64,000 bases of DNA from Chloroflexota bacterium (GTDB taxonomy: Bacteria > Chloroflexota > Limnocylindria > Limnocylindrales > CSP1-4), in contig JADMIG010000001.1 in assembly GCA_015478725.1 (NCBI GenBank), forward strand, positions 517,815-581,814, in the 5' to 3' direction. This document shows positions 27,901-36,245 of the stretch, piece after piece. Position 1 is the stretch's first letter; every line of letters begins with the position of its first letter. The notes under the pieces are model-generated. The model did no database searches and was not told the origin of the DNA. It saw only the letters and a program-made list of their open reading frames with translations. The position numbers and the translations under genes are program-made.

Positions 27901-28407
27901 TCAGAATGGGAGGTCGTCGAGGTCGGCCCGGTCGAGATCGTCGGCGGGCGCCCCGGCCGGGCCGCTCGAGGCGCCGGGCCCGCTCGAGGCAGCCTCGCCG
28001 GGCGAGGCACTCGGGCCGCTCGAACCCTCCGGCCGGCTGGCGTTCCGCGGCGCGAAGCCGGGGTCGCCGTCCTCGCGCGGGCGTCGTTCGAGATTCGTCA
28101 CGCGGTCCGCGATAAGCTCCGTCGTGTACCGCTTCTGGCCGGATTGATCCTCCCACTGGCGGGTCTGGATCCGGCCTTCAACGTAGACCTTCCCACCCTT
28201 GCGGAGATGCTCCGCGGCTCGTTCGCCCGTCTGGCCCCAGGCGACGACCCGGAACCATTCCGTCTCCTCCTGCCATTCGCCGTCCTGGCCCTTGAAGTTG
28301 CGGTTGACGGCGACGGTGAACTGGGTGACGGCCTGACCGTTCGGTGTGTACCGCATCTCGGGATCCCGGCCCAGATTGCCGATGATCATCGCCTTGTTGA
28401 GCGACAT
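27901..28407 (-). CDS. ssb: Single-stranded DNA-binding protein
   Basis: This 168-residue protein has a complete OB-fold: NKAMIIGNLGRDPEMRYTPNG, VNRNFKGQDG, WFRVVAWG, GGKVYVEGRIQTRQWED. A Ser/Ala/Gly linker leads to the acidic tip ADLDDLPF, the usual protein-interaction end. It coats single-stranded DNA during replication and repair. Its place between rpsF and rpsR is the normal one. Confidence 0.95.
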   Translation of the reverse strand: MSLNKAMIIGNLGRDPEMRYTPNGQAVTQFTVAVNRNFKGQDGEWQEETEWFRVVAWGQTGERAAEHLRKGGKVYVEGRIQTRQWEDQSGQKRYTTELIADRVTNLERRPREDGDPGFAPRNASRPEGSSGPSASPGEAASSGPGASSGPAGAPADDLDRADLDDLPF

Positions 28408-28422
28408 CGTGGGCGACCCTCG

Positions 28423-28845
28423 TCAGTCGATCGCGGCCGGAGCGGCTTCGCTCTCCGACTCGTCGATCCGTTCAGTCACGTCCTCGTCGTCGGGCTCGTC
28501 GACCGGCGGGCCGGCATCGACTTCGTCGGGGCCGCCATCGCGACGCGATGCCCGGATCGGGCGCTCGTCACGGGTGACGAGGTGGCGGATGACCTCCTCG
28601 GTGATGAGCAGGCCGTGCTCGAGCTCGGCGATGGCATCGGCCGGTGCCTCGAAGACGATGATGTGGTAGGAACCTTCGCGAAACCGGTCGATCTGGTACG
28701 CGAGGCGGCGGCGGCCCCATGGCGAGACCTTGACGATCGAGCCACCGGCGGCGACGATGCCGCGGGTCGTGCGATCCATCACCACCTGGGACCGCTCGTC
28801 CGGCACGTCCGGCCGGATCACGAGCATGAGCTCATAGCGACGCAT
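28423..28845 (-). CDS. rpsF: 30S ribosomal protein S6
   Basis: This 140-residue protein has the S6 core MRRYELMLVIRPD at the start, with WGRRRLAYQIDRFREGSYHI near 50. After about 95 residues the S6 fold ends and a tail of about 45 residues, rich in Asp and Glu, follows. I used the ATG at 28845, which gives the normal S6 start; a TTG at 28857 in frame is also possible. AGGAAGGAG lies 12 nt upstream. Confidence 0.93.
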   Translation of the reverse strand: MRRYELMLVIRPDVPDERSQVVMDRTTRGIVAAGGSIVKVSPWGRRRLAYQIDRFREGSYHIIVFEAPADAIAELEHGLLITEEVIRHLVTRDERPIRASRRDGGPDEVDAGPPVDEPDDEDVTERIDESESEAAPAAID

Positions 28846-29036
28846 GCGCCTGAACAACTCCTTCCTCTGGGAATCGCCCCGTTTCGAGATCGACGCCGGC
28901 GAGGGCGTCGGCCATGGCGGAGCCGAAAGGACGACGGCCGGAGTCTAGCACGAGCCGTCACGGACGGTCCGCGATGTATCCTCTCCGGGGCGGTCGCGCG
29001 ACCTCTCGGATCGCCCGTCCAGTCCCTGGAGACCGC

Positions 29037-30266
29037 GTGCCGGCCAACCGCATCCTCCTCCTCGACACCGATCCGGGCTCGTCCCTCGTCATCTCCGGGG
29101 TCCTGACCGCCGTCGGCCACACGGTCGTCGCCGTCACCGACAGCTCGGATGCCTTCCGCCAGGCCCGCGAGCACGATCTCGTCATCATCGATGTCGTCGC
29201 CGCGGAGCCGACCGCCACCGAGGTATGCCGGGAGATCCGGGCGACTCCGTCGCTCGCGGCCGTCCCGGTCCTGTGCATCAGCCAGACCGACGACGTCGAG
29301 GATCGGATCAGGTTCCTCGAGGCGGGCGCGGACGACGTCATGGCCAGGCCCTTCGATGCCCGCGAGCTCGAGGCGCGGGTCGAGGCCCTCCTCCTCCGCT
29401 TCCGGCGGACGCGGGATCTCGCCCCGAGCGCCGCCGTGGCGCCCGCAGACCACCCGGTCCGGCGGATCGTCACCGTGTTCTCGCCCAAGGGCGGTGTGGG
29501 GACCACGACGATCGCGGTCAATGTCGCCCTGGCCGCGGCCCGCAGGCACCCGAAGCGGACCCTCCTCATCGACCTCGTGCGCCAGTTCGGACAGGTCGCG
29601 ACCCACCTCGACCTCACCGTGCGTCACACGCTCGCCGATGTAGTCCGGGCCGAGTCCTCGCTCCGCGAGCCGGAGACGCTCCGCTCGTTCGTCACCCACT
29701 ACGACGGTGGCCTCGACGTCCTCCCCGCGATCACCTATCCCGACCTGACGAACCTCGTGACCGCGGCCCACGTGGAGGCGCTGCTCGAGACGGCGGCGAG
29801 CGCCTACGACGCTGTCGTGGTCGACGGCGGCTCGGTCCTCGACCAACCCGCGCTCGCCGCCCTCGACGGAGCGGACAGCGTCATCTTCGCCGTCCACCCG
29901 GAGATCGCCGCCCTCAAGGCCCTCCACTCCCTCCTCGACGTCCTCGGCGAGCTCGGCTCGGTCGGGGCGAAGGCGACGTTCGTCCTCAACGACGCGTTCG
30001 CCAAGGAGATCCTCAAGATGCGCGACATCGAGGGCGCACTCGGCACGAGGATCGCCGCCGAGCTCCCGTACGATCCGTTCCTCTACCTCAAGGCGGTGAA
30101 CGAGGGGGTGCCGATCATCCGGGGCGCCCCGCGATCGCTCGCCGCCGAGCGACTCTCCCGGCTCGCGGACCTCGTCTTCGAGGCAGGCGCCGGCGCCACG
30201 GTCGCCACGCCGTCCGCAGACGACAGGAAGGCGAAGCGGCTCGGGGGACTCCTCCGCCGGACCTGA
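29037..30266 (+). CDS. Response-regulator receiver plus CpaE/MinD-type P-loop ATPase
   Basis: This 409-residue protein has an N-terminal receiver-like domain (ILLLDTDPGSSLVISGVL, LVIIDVVAAEPTA, ADDVMARPFD) and a MinD/ParA-type ATPase from about residue 145. The P-loop is SPKGGVGTTT, with Thr in place of the usual second Lys of KGGVGKTT. Such a layout is that of CpaE-type proteins, which place pilus or secretion machines at the pole. No other pilus genes are in the window. The GTG at 29037 has GGAG 6 nt upstream, and it is divergent from rpsF. Confidence 0.82.
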   Translation: MPANRILLLDTDPGSSLVISGVLTAVGHTVVAVTDSSDAFRQAREHDLVIIDVVAAEPTATEVCREIRATPSLAAVPVLCISQTDDVEDRIRFLEAGADDVMARPFDARELEARVEALLLRFRRTRDLAPSAAVAPADHPVRRIVTVFSPKGGVGTTTIAVNVALAAARRHPKRTLLIDLVRQFGQVATHLDLTVRHTLADVVRAESSLREPETLRSFVTHYDGGLDVLPAITYPDLTNLVTAAHVEALLETAASAYDAVVVDGGSVLDQPALAALDGADSVIFAVHPEIAALKALHSLLDVLGELGSVGAKATFVLNDAFAKEILKMRDIEGALGTRIAAELPYDPFLYLKAVNEGVPIIRGAPRSLAAERLSRLADLVFEAGAGATVATPSADDRKAKRLGGLLRRT

Positions 30267-30285
30267 GCGCCCACCGTGGACGTGG

Positions 30286-30369
30286 TGCCGAGGGTGAGAT
30301 TCGAACTCACACGCCCTTTCGGGCCGCGGTGTTTAAGACCGCTGCGTCTGCCGGTTCCGCCACCTCGGC
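30286..30369 (-). tRNA. tRNA-Leu (TAA)
   Basis: The minus strand folds as a long-variable-arm tRNA with acceptor GCCGAGG / CCTCGGC and discriminator A. The anticodon loop reads TTAA with anticodon TAA. The T-arm contains GTTCGAATC. No CCA is encoded. Confidence 0.95.
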
Positions 30370-30423
30370 GCGAGGACAGCGTACGCGCCCAGGCGCGCGG
30401 TGGGGCGCGCGGGTCGCGTGTGG

Positions 30424-30500
30424 TGGAGGCGACGAGCGGATTCGAACCGCTGAATAGAGGTTTTGCAGACCTCCCCCTTAGGCCACTTGGGTACGTCGCC
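30424..30500 (-). tRNA. tRNA-Cys (GCA)
   Basis: The acceptor is GGCGACG / CGTCGCC with discriminator T and an encoded CCA. The anticodon stem GAGGT / ACCTC encloses the loop CTGCAAA, giving anticodon GCA. The T-loop GTTCGAATC is present. Confidence 0.95.
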
Positions 30501-30554
30501 TCGGACGCTCGCCGACGGGGACCGGCGGGGCGGAGCACGGCTCCGCACGATATG

Positions 30555-30628
30555 TGGCTGCCCCTCGAGGATTCGAACCTCGGTTCACGGATCCAAAGTC
30601 CGCTGTCCTACCGCTAGACGAAGGGGCA
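30555..30628 (-). tRNA. tRNA-Gln (TTG)
   Basis: The acceptor stem is TGCCCCT / AGGGGCA with discriminator G and encoded CCA. The anticodon loop CTTTGGA gives anticodon TTG. The T-loop GTTCGAATC fits. Confidence 0.95.
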
Positions 30629-30671
30629 GCGGCGGCTCGACGGGCAACTCGGGTGGGACGGCGATGGGAGA

Positions 30672-30747
30672 TGGAGCGGAAGACGGGACTCGAACCCGCG
30701 ACCCTCACCTTGGCAAGGTGATGCTCTACCAACTGAGCCACTTCCGC
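30672..30747 (-). tRNA. tRNA-Gly (GCC)
   Basis: The acceptor is GCGGAAG / CTTCCGC with discriminator T and encoded CCA. The loop TTGCCAA between CACC and GGTG gives anticodon GCC. Confidence 0.95.
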
Positions 30748-30773
30748 CCGGATATCACGACCACCTGACGAGA

Positions 30774-30849
30774 TGGTGCCGAGAGCCAGGATCGAACTGG
30801 CGACACCGCGATTTTCAGTCGCGTGCTCTACCAACTGAGCTATCTCGGC
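30774..30849 (-). tRNA. tRNA-Phe (GAA)
   Basis: The acceptor is GCCGAGA / TCTCGGC with discriminator A and encoded CCA. The loop CTGAAAA between GCGA and TCGC gives anticodon GAA. It lies 26 bp from the Gly gene. Confidence 0.95.
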
Positions 30850-30947
30850 CCGATGACCGACCACGGCTGGCCGCCCGTCGGCGTGGCGGAGGATACCACG
30901 CGCTCCGGCGGCCCTTCAACGCGGGCCGGGCCGAGCGGGCCGCGCCG

Positions 30948-31931
30948 TCAGTCGAGCCCCGTGAGGGCGGTCGTGTCGGCCGGGTCGAGCGGTGCCTCAC
31001 CGGTGAGCTCGCGGAGGCGGTTGATGCGGTCGACGATCGGCGGGTGGGTGGACATCAGCCCGGCGGATCGGGATTCGAACTTCTTGATCGGGTTCGTGAA
31101 GTACAGGTGCTGGGTCGCCCGCGACGCGACCTCGAGGACATCGCGATCGCTTGCGATCGTGGCGAGGGCCCGCTCGAGGCCGTGCGGATTCCGGGTCAGC
31201 TGCACGGACGACGCGTCCGCGAGGTACTCCCGCTGACGGCTGACCGCGAGCTGCACGAGCTGCGAGGCGATCGGAGCGAGGATCGCGAGGACGATCGCGA
31301 TGACGAAGAAGATCGCCTGCAGCCCTCCCCCGCCGCCGCCCTGGTTGTCGTTCCGCGAGCGCCGGCCGCCGCCAAACCAGAACGTCCAGCGCAGGAAGAA
31401 GTCGGACAGGAGCGCGACGCCGCCGACGAGCACGCCGACGAGGAGGGTGAACCGGATGTCGTAGTTCCGGACGTGCGACAGCTCGTGGCCGAGAACGCCC
31501 TGGAGCTCCTCGCGGTTCATCTTCTCGACGAGACCGGAGGTGACGGCGATCGATGCGTGTTGGGGATCGCGGCCGGTCGCGAAGGCGTTCGGAGCGCTGT
31601 CGTCGATGACATAGAGGCGCGGCATCGGGAGGCCGGCGGCGATCGTCAGCTCGCGGACGATGTTGAACAGCTGCGGCGCACCCGCCTCGTCGACCTCCCG
31701 TGCCTGGGACGTGGCGAGCACGAGCTTGTCACCCGCCGAGTACGACCCGATCGAGGCGAGACCGGCGATGGCGACGGCGATGAGCGTCGCCGCGAGGCCG
31801 CCGGTCGCCGTGCCCGTGAAGGCATAGCCGATGGCGAAGCCGAGGAGGCCGAGGAGCGCCGCGACGACGATCGCGAGCAGGACCGACTGCCGCTTGTTGT
31901 GGGCGATCTCGCTGTAGAAGGTGGTGGTCAT
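30948..31931 (-). CDS. htpX: HtpX-type membrane zinc metalloprotease
   Basis: This 327-residue peptidase (M48 family) has the zinc motif HELSH at residues 149-153 and the third ligand region SRQREYLADA. Hydrophobic segments near 18-40 and 45-62, and another pair after the active site, place it in the membrane. A Gly/Asn-rich insert (GGRRSRNDNQGGGGGG) lies between the later segments. HtpX proteases degrade damaged membrane proteins. I chose the ATG at 31931 (MTTTFYSEIAHNKR). It is read after lemA; lemA-htpX pairing is common. Confidence 0.92.
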   Translation of the reverse strand: MTTTFYSEIAHNKRQSVLLAIVVAALLGLLGFAIGYAFTGTATGGLAATLIAVAIAGLASIGSYSAGDKLVLATSQAREVDEAGAPQLFNIVRELTIAAGLPMPRLYVIDDSAPNAFATGRDPQHASIAVTSGLVEKMNREELQGVLGHELSHVRNYDIRFTLLVGVLVGGVALLSDFFLRWTFWFGGGRRSRNDNQGGGGGGLQAIFFVIAIVLAILAPIASQLVQLAVSRQREYLADASSVQLTRNPHGLERALATIASDRDVLEVASRATQHLYFTNPIKKFESRSAGLMSTHPPIVDRINRLRELTGEAPLDPADTTALTGLD

Positions 31932-31977
31932 CGGCCGGGACCGCTGAGCGTCCGGCACGACCGCTCCCGGCGGACCG

Positions 31978-32538
31978 TCACCGGAGGGCGACGACCGGCA
32001 CGTCCTGGGCGGCCGCCTCCGCCTCGAAGAAATCGCGCTTCGTGAAGCCGAGCGAGCCCGCGATGAGGACGGCCGGGAAGGTCTGGATCGCCTGGTTGTA
32101 GTCGAGGACGGTCGCGTTGTAGTGCTGGCGAGAGAACCCGATCTGATTCTCCGTCGTGGTCAGCTGCTCCTGCAGGCTCAGGACGTTCTCGTTCGCCTTG
32201 AGCGTGGGGTAGTTCTCGACGACCGCGAACAGCGATCGGAGGGCCCCCGTGAGCATGTTCTCCGCCTGCGCCTGGACCACCGGACCCTGGGCACCGGCCG
32301 CGACCGCGTTCGCGCGGGCCTCCGTCACCTTCGTGAGGACATCCTGTTCGAAGTCCATGTAGCCCTTGACCGCGTTCACGAGGTTCGGGATGAGGTCGTG
32401 GCGGCGCTTGAGCTGGACGTCGATCTGGGCGAAGGCCTCGTCGATCCGGAGGCGACGCTGGACGAGCCCGTTGTAGAGCCCGACGAGGAAGACGGCGACG
32501 AGGACGAGGATGACGATGACGATGAGGAGCGGCAGCAT
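31978..32538 (-). CDS. LemA family protein
   Basis: This 186-residue protein has one N-terminal hydrophobic anchor (LLIVIVILVLVAVFLVGLYN) and a helical core with the LemA sequences RRLRIDEAFAQIDVQLKRRH, DLIPNLVNAVKGYMDFE and ENQIGFSRQHYNATVLDYN. LemA proteins are membrane-anchored; their function is not firmly known. Its end is close to htpX (about 46 bp), so the two are probably cotranscribed and may act together in membrane quality control. Confidence 0.9.
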   Translation of the reverse strand: MLPLLIVIVILVLVAVFLVGLYNGLVQRRLRIDEAFAQIDVQLKRRHDLIPNLVNAVKGYMDFEQDVLTKVTEARANAVAAGAQGPVVQAQAENMLTGALRSLFAVVENYPTLKANENVLSLQEQLTTTENQIGFSRQHYNATVLDYNQAIQTFPAVLIAGSLGFTKRDFFEAEAAAQDVPVVALR

Positions 32539-32603
32539 CGATGATCCCTCGAGTGGCGAGTCGGGCGGTGCCCGGGTCCGCCAGTCTAGCCGACCGCAGC
32601 GGG

Positions 32604-32680
32604 TGGTGGGCGGTGCAGGACTCGAACCTGCGACATCCTCGGTGTAGGCGAGGCGCTCTGACCGACTGAGCTAACCGCCC
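32604..32680 (-). tRNA. tRNA-Val (TAC)
   Basis: The acceptor is GGGCGGT / ACCGCCC with discriminator A and encoded CCA. The anticodon stem CCTCG / CGAGG holds the loop CCTACAC, giving anticodon TAC. Confidence 0.95.
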
Positions 32681-32712
32681 GCGCCCGCCAGCATACCCGC
32701 CGCGCCGAACCG

Positions 32713-32992
32713 TTCGCCGCCGCCGACGGGCGCCGCGACGCGGGCGGTCGAGGGCGGATCCTGCCATCTGTCCCCCAGCCGGGCACTCGTCGGCCGAAAA
32801 CCGCCACATGATCAACAACTCGGACGATTGCCAGGATCGATGACCGTCCGCAAACTCGCAGTACCTCGTGTCGGGCCGTCGATGGCGGACCAGTGCGCGC
32901 CTGACGCACATCTGGCAGAACCGGCGGTCAGGCGGCGCCGCGTCCGCGTGAGGCACGACTGGCCGCTTCGCCGCCGCCGACGGGCGCCGCGA
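32713..32992. repeat. Exact 26-bp direct repeats flanking a gene-free gap between tRNAs
   Basis: Two exact copies of a 26-bp sequence that begins TTCGCCGCCGCCGACGGG lie at 32713-32738 and 32967-32992, with starts 254 bp apart. They fall in the 370-bp gap between the Val gene and the first of the last two Leu genes. No open frame in this gap looks like a protein, and I see no RNA gene. The copies may mark a past duplication or a short mobile repeat. Confidence 0.55.
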
Positions 32993-33050
32993 ATCGCGAA
33001 GGCGGTCCGGGTGTACCGCCTTGGATCGTCGTTCGGATGGTTCGGATGGG

Positions 33051-33135
33051 TGGTGCCCAGGCCGGGACTTGAACCCGGATGAGTTGCCTCATACGCCCCT
33101 CAAACGTACGCGTATACCAATTCCGCCACCTGGGC
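33051..33135 (-). tRNA. tRNA-Leu (GAG)
   Basis: This is a long-variable-arm tRNA with acceptor GCCCAGG / CCTGGGC, discriminator A and encoded CCA. The anticodon stem TACGT / GCGTA (one T-G pair) encloses TTGAGGG, giving anticodon GAG. Confidence 0.92.
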
Positions 33136-33167
33136 AGGTGTCCCGAGGGTTCCCGGCCTGCGGGTTC

Positions 33168-33254
33168 TGGTACCGAGGAAGGGAGTCGAACCCATACGCC
33201 CTTGCGGGCACTAGCTCCTGAAGCTAGCGCGTCTACCAGTTCCGCCACCTCGGC
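33168..33254 (-). tRNA. tRNA-Leu (CAG)
   Basis: This is a long-variable-arm tRNA with acceptor GCCGAGG / CCTCGGT (one G-T end pair), discriminator A and encoded CCA. The stem CTAGC / GCTAG holds TTCAGGA, giving anticodon CAG. Confidence 0.92.
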
Positions 33255-33284
33255 CGGGAGCCCCTCCGGACAGCGGACCGAGGT

Positions 33285-35105
33285 TCACCGCCCGGATGCG
33301 AGGCGCCATGTTAGCACGTCCCAGAATCGCCCACTCGGGTCGGCGATCTCGCGTGGAGTCGGCCCCCAGACCCGGTCGGACACCACCACGGGCTCGTCGC
33401 GGAAGAAGAGCGGCAGGCTGAGGACCGTCTGCCCGAGATACGTCTGGAGGCTCCGGAAGGCCGCCGCGCGCTTCGCCGCCGGGCCGTACGCCCGGGCCGC
33501 GATGAGCTTCGCGTCGAGGGCCGGGATCTGGACACCCGAGACGTTCGCTCCGCCGGTCGTCGTCTGCGTCGAGGCGAGGAACGGGTACAGGTCCGGATCG
33601 AGGCCGACGTCGACGTCGACGACCGCTGCGTCGTACTTGCCGGGTGCGAGGCGGCTGTCCACGAAGTCATGGGGGGTGAGCGCTGTGACCGTCACCTTCA
33701 GGCCGAAGCGCCGCCAATCCGCCGCGACCGCGTTGGTGGTGGCGAAGACGATCGGATTGGACACCTGGTCCGGGGTGATGAGCTCGATCGAGAACGCCGT
33801 CTTCGATCTCGGCGCGAACCAGCCCTTCGTTGTCTTCGTCCAGCCCGCCGCCTTGAGTGTCTTCGCCGCCGCGGTCGCGCTGTAGGCCACGGGCGTCACC
33901 GCCGTCGGATCGTACGCCCACGACGACGGGGGGATCGGAGTGTCGGCCTGGCGACCCGTTCCGGCGAGGACGGAGGCGATGATCGCGGGCCGATCGATCG
34001 CCTCGAGGAGGGCCTGCCGCACGGGAAGCTCGGCGAGGAGGGGGTGCCCCGGCCGAACGTTGAGGACGACGCCCGTGTAGGTGGTCCGCGGGTAGTCGAC
34101 GAGGCGTGAGCCGGGGGTCGCCGCGAGCGCCAGGGCATCGGTCGGCGTCAGGCCGGAGGCGGCATCGAGCCTGCCGGCCCGGTAGTCCGCCATGAGCGAT
34201 CCCGCGGCCGCGTAGAAGTGGAATTCGATCGCCGGGAGCGCGATGTAGCCGGGTGGCGGCATCGGGGTCGGACTCGCCACGGTCGCGGGCGACGTGGACG
34301 GTGTCCCGGACGCGGTCGCGGACGGCGAGGCACCGACCGGGGACGCCGACCGCTCGGGGGACGCCGAGGGCGCAGCGGACGAAGCGGGCGACGCCGAAGC
34401 GGCCGGCAGCCGACCGACGGCTGCGGCGAACGGCTCGAGCCGGGCGGCCGTCGCATCCCACGACACGAGTCGATAGGGACCGGTCCCCACGGGCGCATCG
34501 TTGAACGTCGCCGTGGCGAGCCCGGCAGCGCTCACGCCGCCGAGCAGGTGCTCGGGAAGCAGCGGCTGGCGAGCAGCCTGGAGGAAGCTCGCCACCGGCG
34601 TCTTGAGCGTGAAGCGGACGGTCGTCGCGTCGATCGCCGCGACCGTGACCTCGCGCCACGAACTCGCAGCGGGTCCCGTGTATGCCGGATCCTGGAGGGT
34701 GTGGATCGTGTAGACGACGTCCGCCGCGGTTACCGGCGCGCCGTCCTGCCAGATCGCGTCCGAGCGGATCGTGAATGTGTACGTCGAGCCGGCGCCGCCG
34801 ACCGTCCAGCCGCTCGCGAGATCGGGCACGACCGAGCCGTCCGGCCCGAGCCGCACCAGGCCGCTGAAGACGAGGGCGACGATGTCGCGATCCGCCTGGC
34901 TCGTGGCGGTGAGCGGGTCGATCGAAGTCGGACGACCGAGGATCCCCTCGCGATAGGCGACCGCGGCGGCCGACGGGCTCGGCGAGACGGCGGGGCTCGA
35001 TGCAGCGCCTCCGCCGGGGACGAGCGTCGGAAGGCCGATCGCCGCGGCGAACCCGACGAAGAGGCTGGCGAGAGCGGCCACGATGAGCCGGTCCCGCGTC
35101 GTCAT
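33285..35105 (-). CDS. Family 5 extracellular solute-binding protein (oligopeptide/nickel type)
   Basis: This protein of about 606 residues has an N-terminal hydrophobic segment (LIVAALASLFVGFAAAIG) and family 5 binding-protein features: AYREGILGRPTSIDPL near 50, LASGWTV, AIWQDGAPVTAADVVYT, VGTGPYRL and PVRQALLEAIDR. A Ser/Ala/Pro-rich insert of about 65 residues sits around residues 205-270. No cysteine follows the signal segment, so it may be an anchored or freely secreted protein rather than a lipoprotein. No ABC permease or ATPase gene lies beside it. I used the ATG at 35105; a TTG at 35165 that shares TTGA with secG is also possible. Confidence 0.85.
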   Translation of the reverse strand: MTTRDRLIVAALASLFVGFAAAIGLPTLVPGGGAASSPAVSPSPSAAAVAYREGILGRPTSIDPLTATSQADRDIVALVFSGLVRLGPDGSVVPDLASGWTVGGAGSTYTFTIRSDAIWQDGAPVTAADVVYTIHTLQDPAYTGPAASSWREVTVAAIDATTVRFTLKTPVASFLQAARQPLLPEHLLGGVSAAGLATATFNDAPVGTGPYRLVSWDATAARLEPFAAAVGRLPAASASPASSAAPSASPERSASPVGASPSATASGTPSTSPATVASPTPMPPPGYIALPAIEFHFYAAAGSLMADYRAGRLDAASGLTPTDALALAATPGSRLVDYPRTTYTGVVLNVRPGHPLLAELPVRQALLEAIDRPAIIASVLAGTGRQADTPIPPSSWAYDPTAVTPVAYSATAAAKTLKAAGWTKTTKGWFAPRSKTAFSIELITPDQVSNPIVFATTNAVAADWRRFGLKVTVTALTPHDFVDSRLAPGKYDAAVVDVDVGLDPDLYPFLASTQTTTGGANVSGVQIPALDAKLIAARAYGPAAKRAAAFRSLQTYLGQTVLSLPLFFRDEPVVVSDRVWGPTPREIADPSGRFWDVLTWRLASGR

Positions 35106-35161
35106 GGTCCCCGTTCCGGCGCCCCTCCCCACCTCGCCGCGCGGGAGGTCGCGCCGCACGC

Positions 35162-35401
35162 TCAACGGGCGGTGGTCGTCGCCGGAGCGAGTGCGTACGT
35201 GACGAGCGAGAAGGCGACGAAGAGGATGCCGAGGGCGATCGTGAACTGGAAGAGCCGCCGTTCGATCCCTCGCCGGCTCCTGAAGACCGCCGAGTCGCCG
35301 CCGAACGTGCCGGACAGCCCGGTGCCTCGCGCCTGGAGGAGGATGGACGCCATGAGGGCGAAGGCGACGATGATCTGGCCGATGGCCAGGAACGGGTTCA
35401 C
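35162..35401 (-). CDS. secG: Protein-export membrane protein SecG
   Basis: This 79-residue protein has two transmembrane segments (AIGQIIVAFALMASILLQ and FTIALGILFVAFSLVTYAL). The loop between them, GTGLSGTFGGDSAVFRSRRG, is the conserved SecG motif. It is the third subunit of the SecYEG translocon. It lies just upstream of the binding-protein gene and downstream of gpmA. Confidence 0.93.
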   Translation of the reverse strand: MNPFLAIGQIIVAFALMASILLQARGTGLSGTFGGDSAVFRSRRGIERRLFQFTIALGILFVAFSLVTYALAPATTTAR

Positions 35402-35454
35402 GAGCGGAGATCCTCCTGTCGGTTCAGCCGCCGGATGGTAGCACAGCCTCCGGA

Positions 35455-36228
35455 TCAGACCGGTCGCGCGGCCCCGGGGCTCGTCGCCGTCGTTCCCTGC
35501 GCGGCGACGGCGGCCATCGCCGCCGCGATCCGGGCGGGATCGCCGAGGAATCGATGCGACCTCGGACGGAGGTCCTCGTCGAGCTCGTAGACGAGCGGCA
35601 CCCCGGTCGGGATGTCGAGCCCGACGATCTCGGCATCGCCGACATCGTCGAGATACTTCACGAGCGCCCGGATGCTGTTGCCGTGCGCCGCGATGAGCAC
35701 CCGGCGGTCGGCCCGGACCGCCGGGGCGATCTCCGCCTGCCAGTACGGGAGGAACCGGGCCACGGTGTCCCGCAGGGACTCGGTGCGCGGCAGCTCCGTC
35801 GCGGAGAGGCCCGCATACCGCGCGTCGCGGCCGGGGAACCTCGGATCGTCGATCTCGAGCGCCGGCGGCGGCGTGTCATAGCTCCGACGCCAGCGTCGGA
35901 CCTGCTCCTCGCCGTATGTCCGCGCCGTCTCCGCCTTGTCGAGACCCTGGAGCGCCCCGTAGTGGCGCTCGTTCAGGCGCCACGAGCCATGGACCGGCAG
36001 CCACATGAGGTCGAGGTCGTCGAGCACGATCCAGAGGGTCCGGATCGCCCGCCTGAGAACGGACGTGTAGGCGATATCGAAGCCGAGCCCCTCGGCACCG
36101 AGGAGTCGGGCGGCCTCGTGGGCCTCGGCGATCCCCGACTCGGACAGATCGACGTCCGTCCAGCCGGTGAATCGGTTCTCCCGGTTCCACGCACTCTCGC
36201 CGTGGCGGAGCAGGACGAGGGTCGGCAC
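35455..36228 (-). CDS. gpmA: 2,3-bisphosphoglycerate-dependent phosphoglycerate mutase
   Basis: This 257-residue enzyme starts [18 protein letters not shown], with the phosphorylated His at residue 9 and the RHGE motif around it. [14 protein letters not shown], then [16 protein letters not shown] and [12 protein letters not shown] with the second His are all present. It interconverts 3- and 2-phosphoglycerate in glycolysis. It is 17 bp from tpiA. Confidence 0.94.
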   Translation of the reverse strand: MPTLVLLRHGESAWNRENRFTGWTDVDLSESGIAEAHEAARLLGAEGLGFDIAYTSVLRRAIRTLWIVLDDLDLMWLPVHGSWRLNERHYGALQGLDKAETARTYGEEQVRRWRRSYDTPPPALEIDDPRFPGRDARYAGLSATELPRTESLRDTVARFLPYWQAEIAPAVRADRRVLIAAHGNSIRALVKYLDDVGDAEIVGLDIPTGVPLVYELDEDLRPRSHRFLGDPARIAAAMAAVAAQGTTATSPGAARPV

Positions 36229-36245
36229 CGGGACTCCGCTCGGCC

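Noticed and set aside
30276..30768. Short plus-strand frames across the tRNA genes with sequences such as GFEPLNRGF
   Set aside because: These are translations of tRNA T-arms and anticodon arms; the RNA folds are clear.
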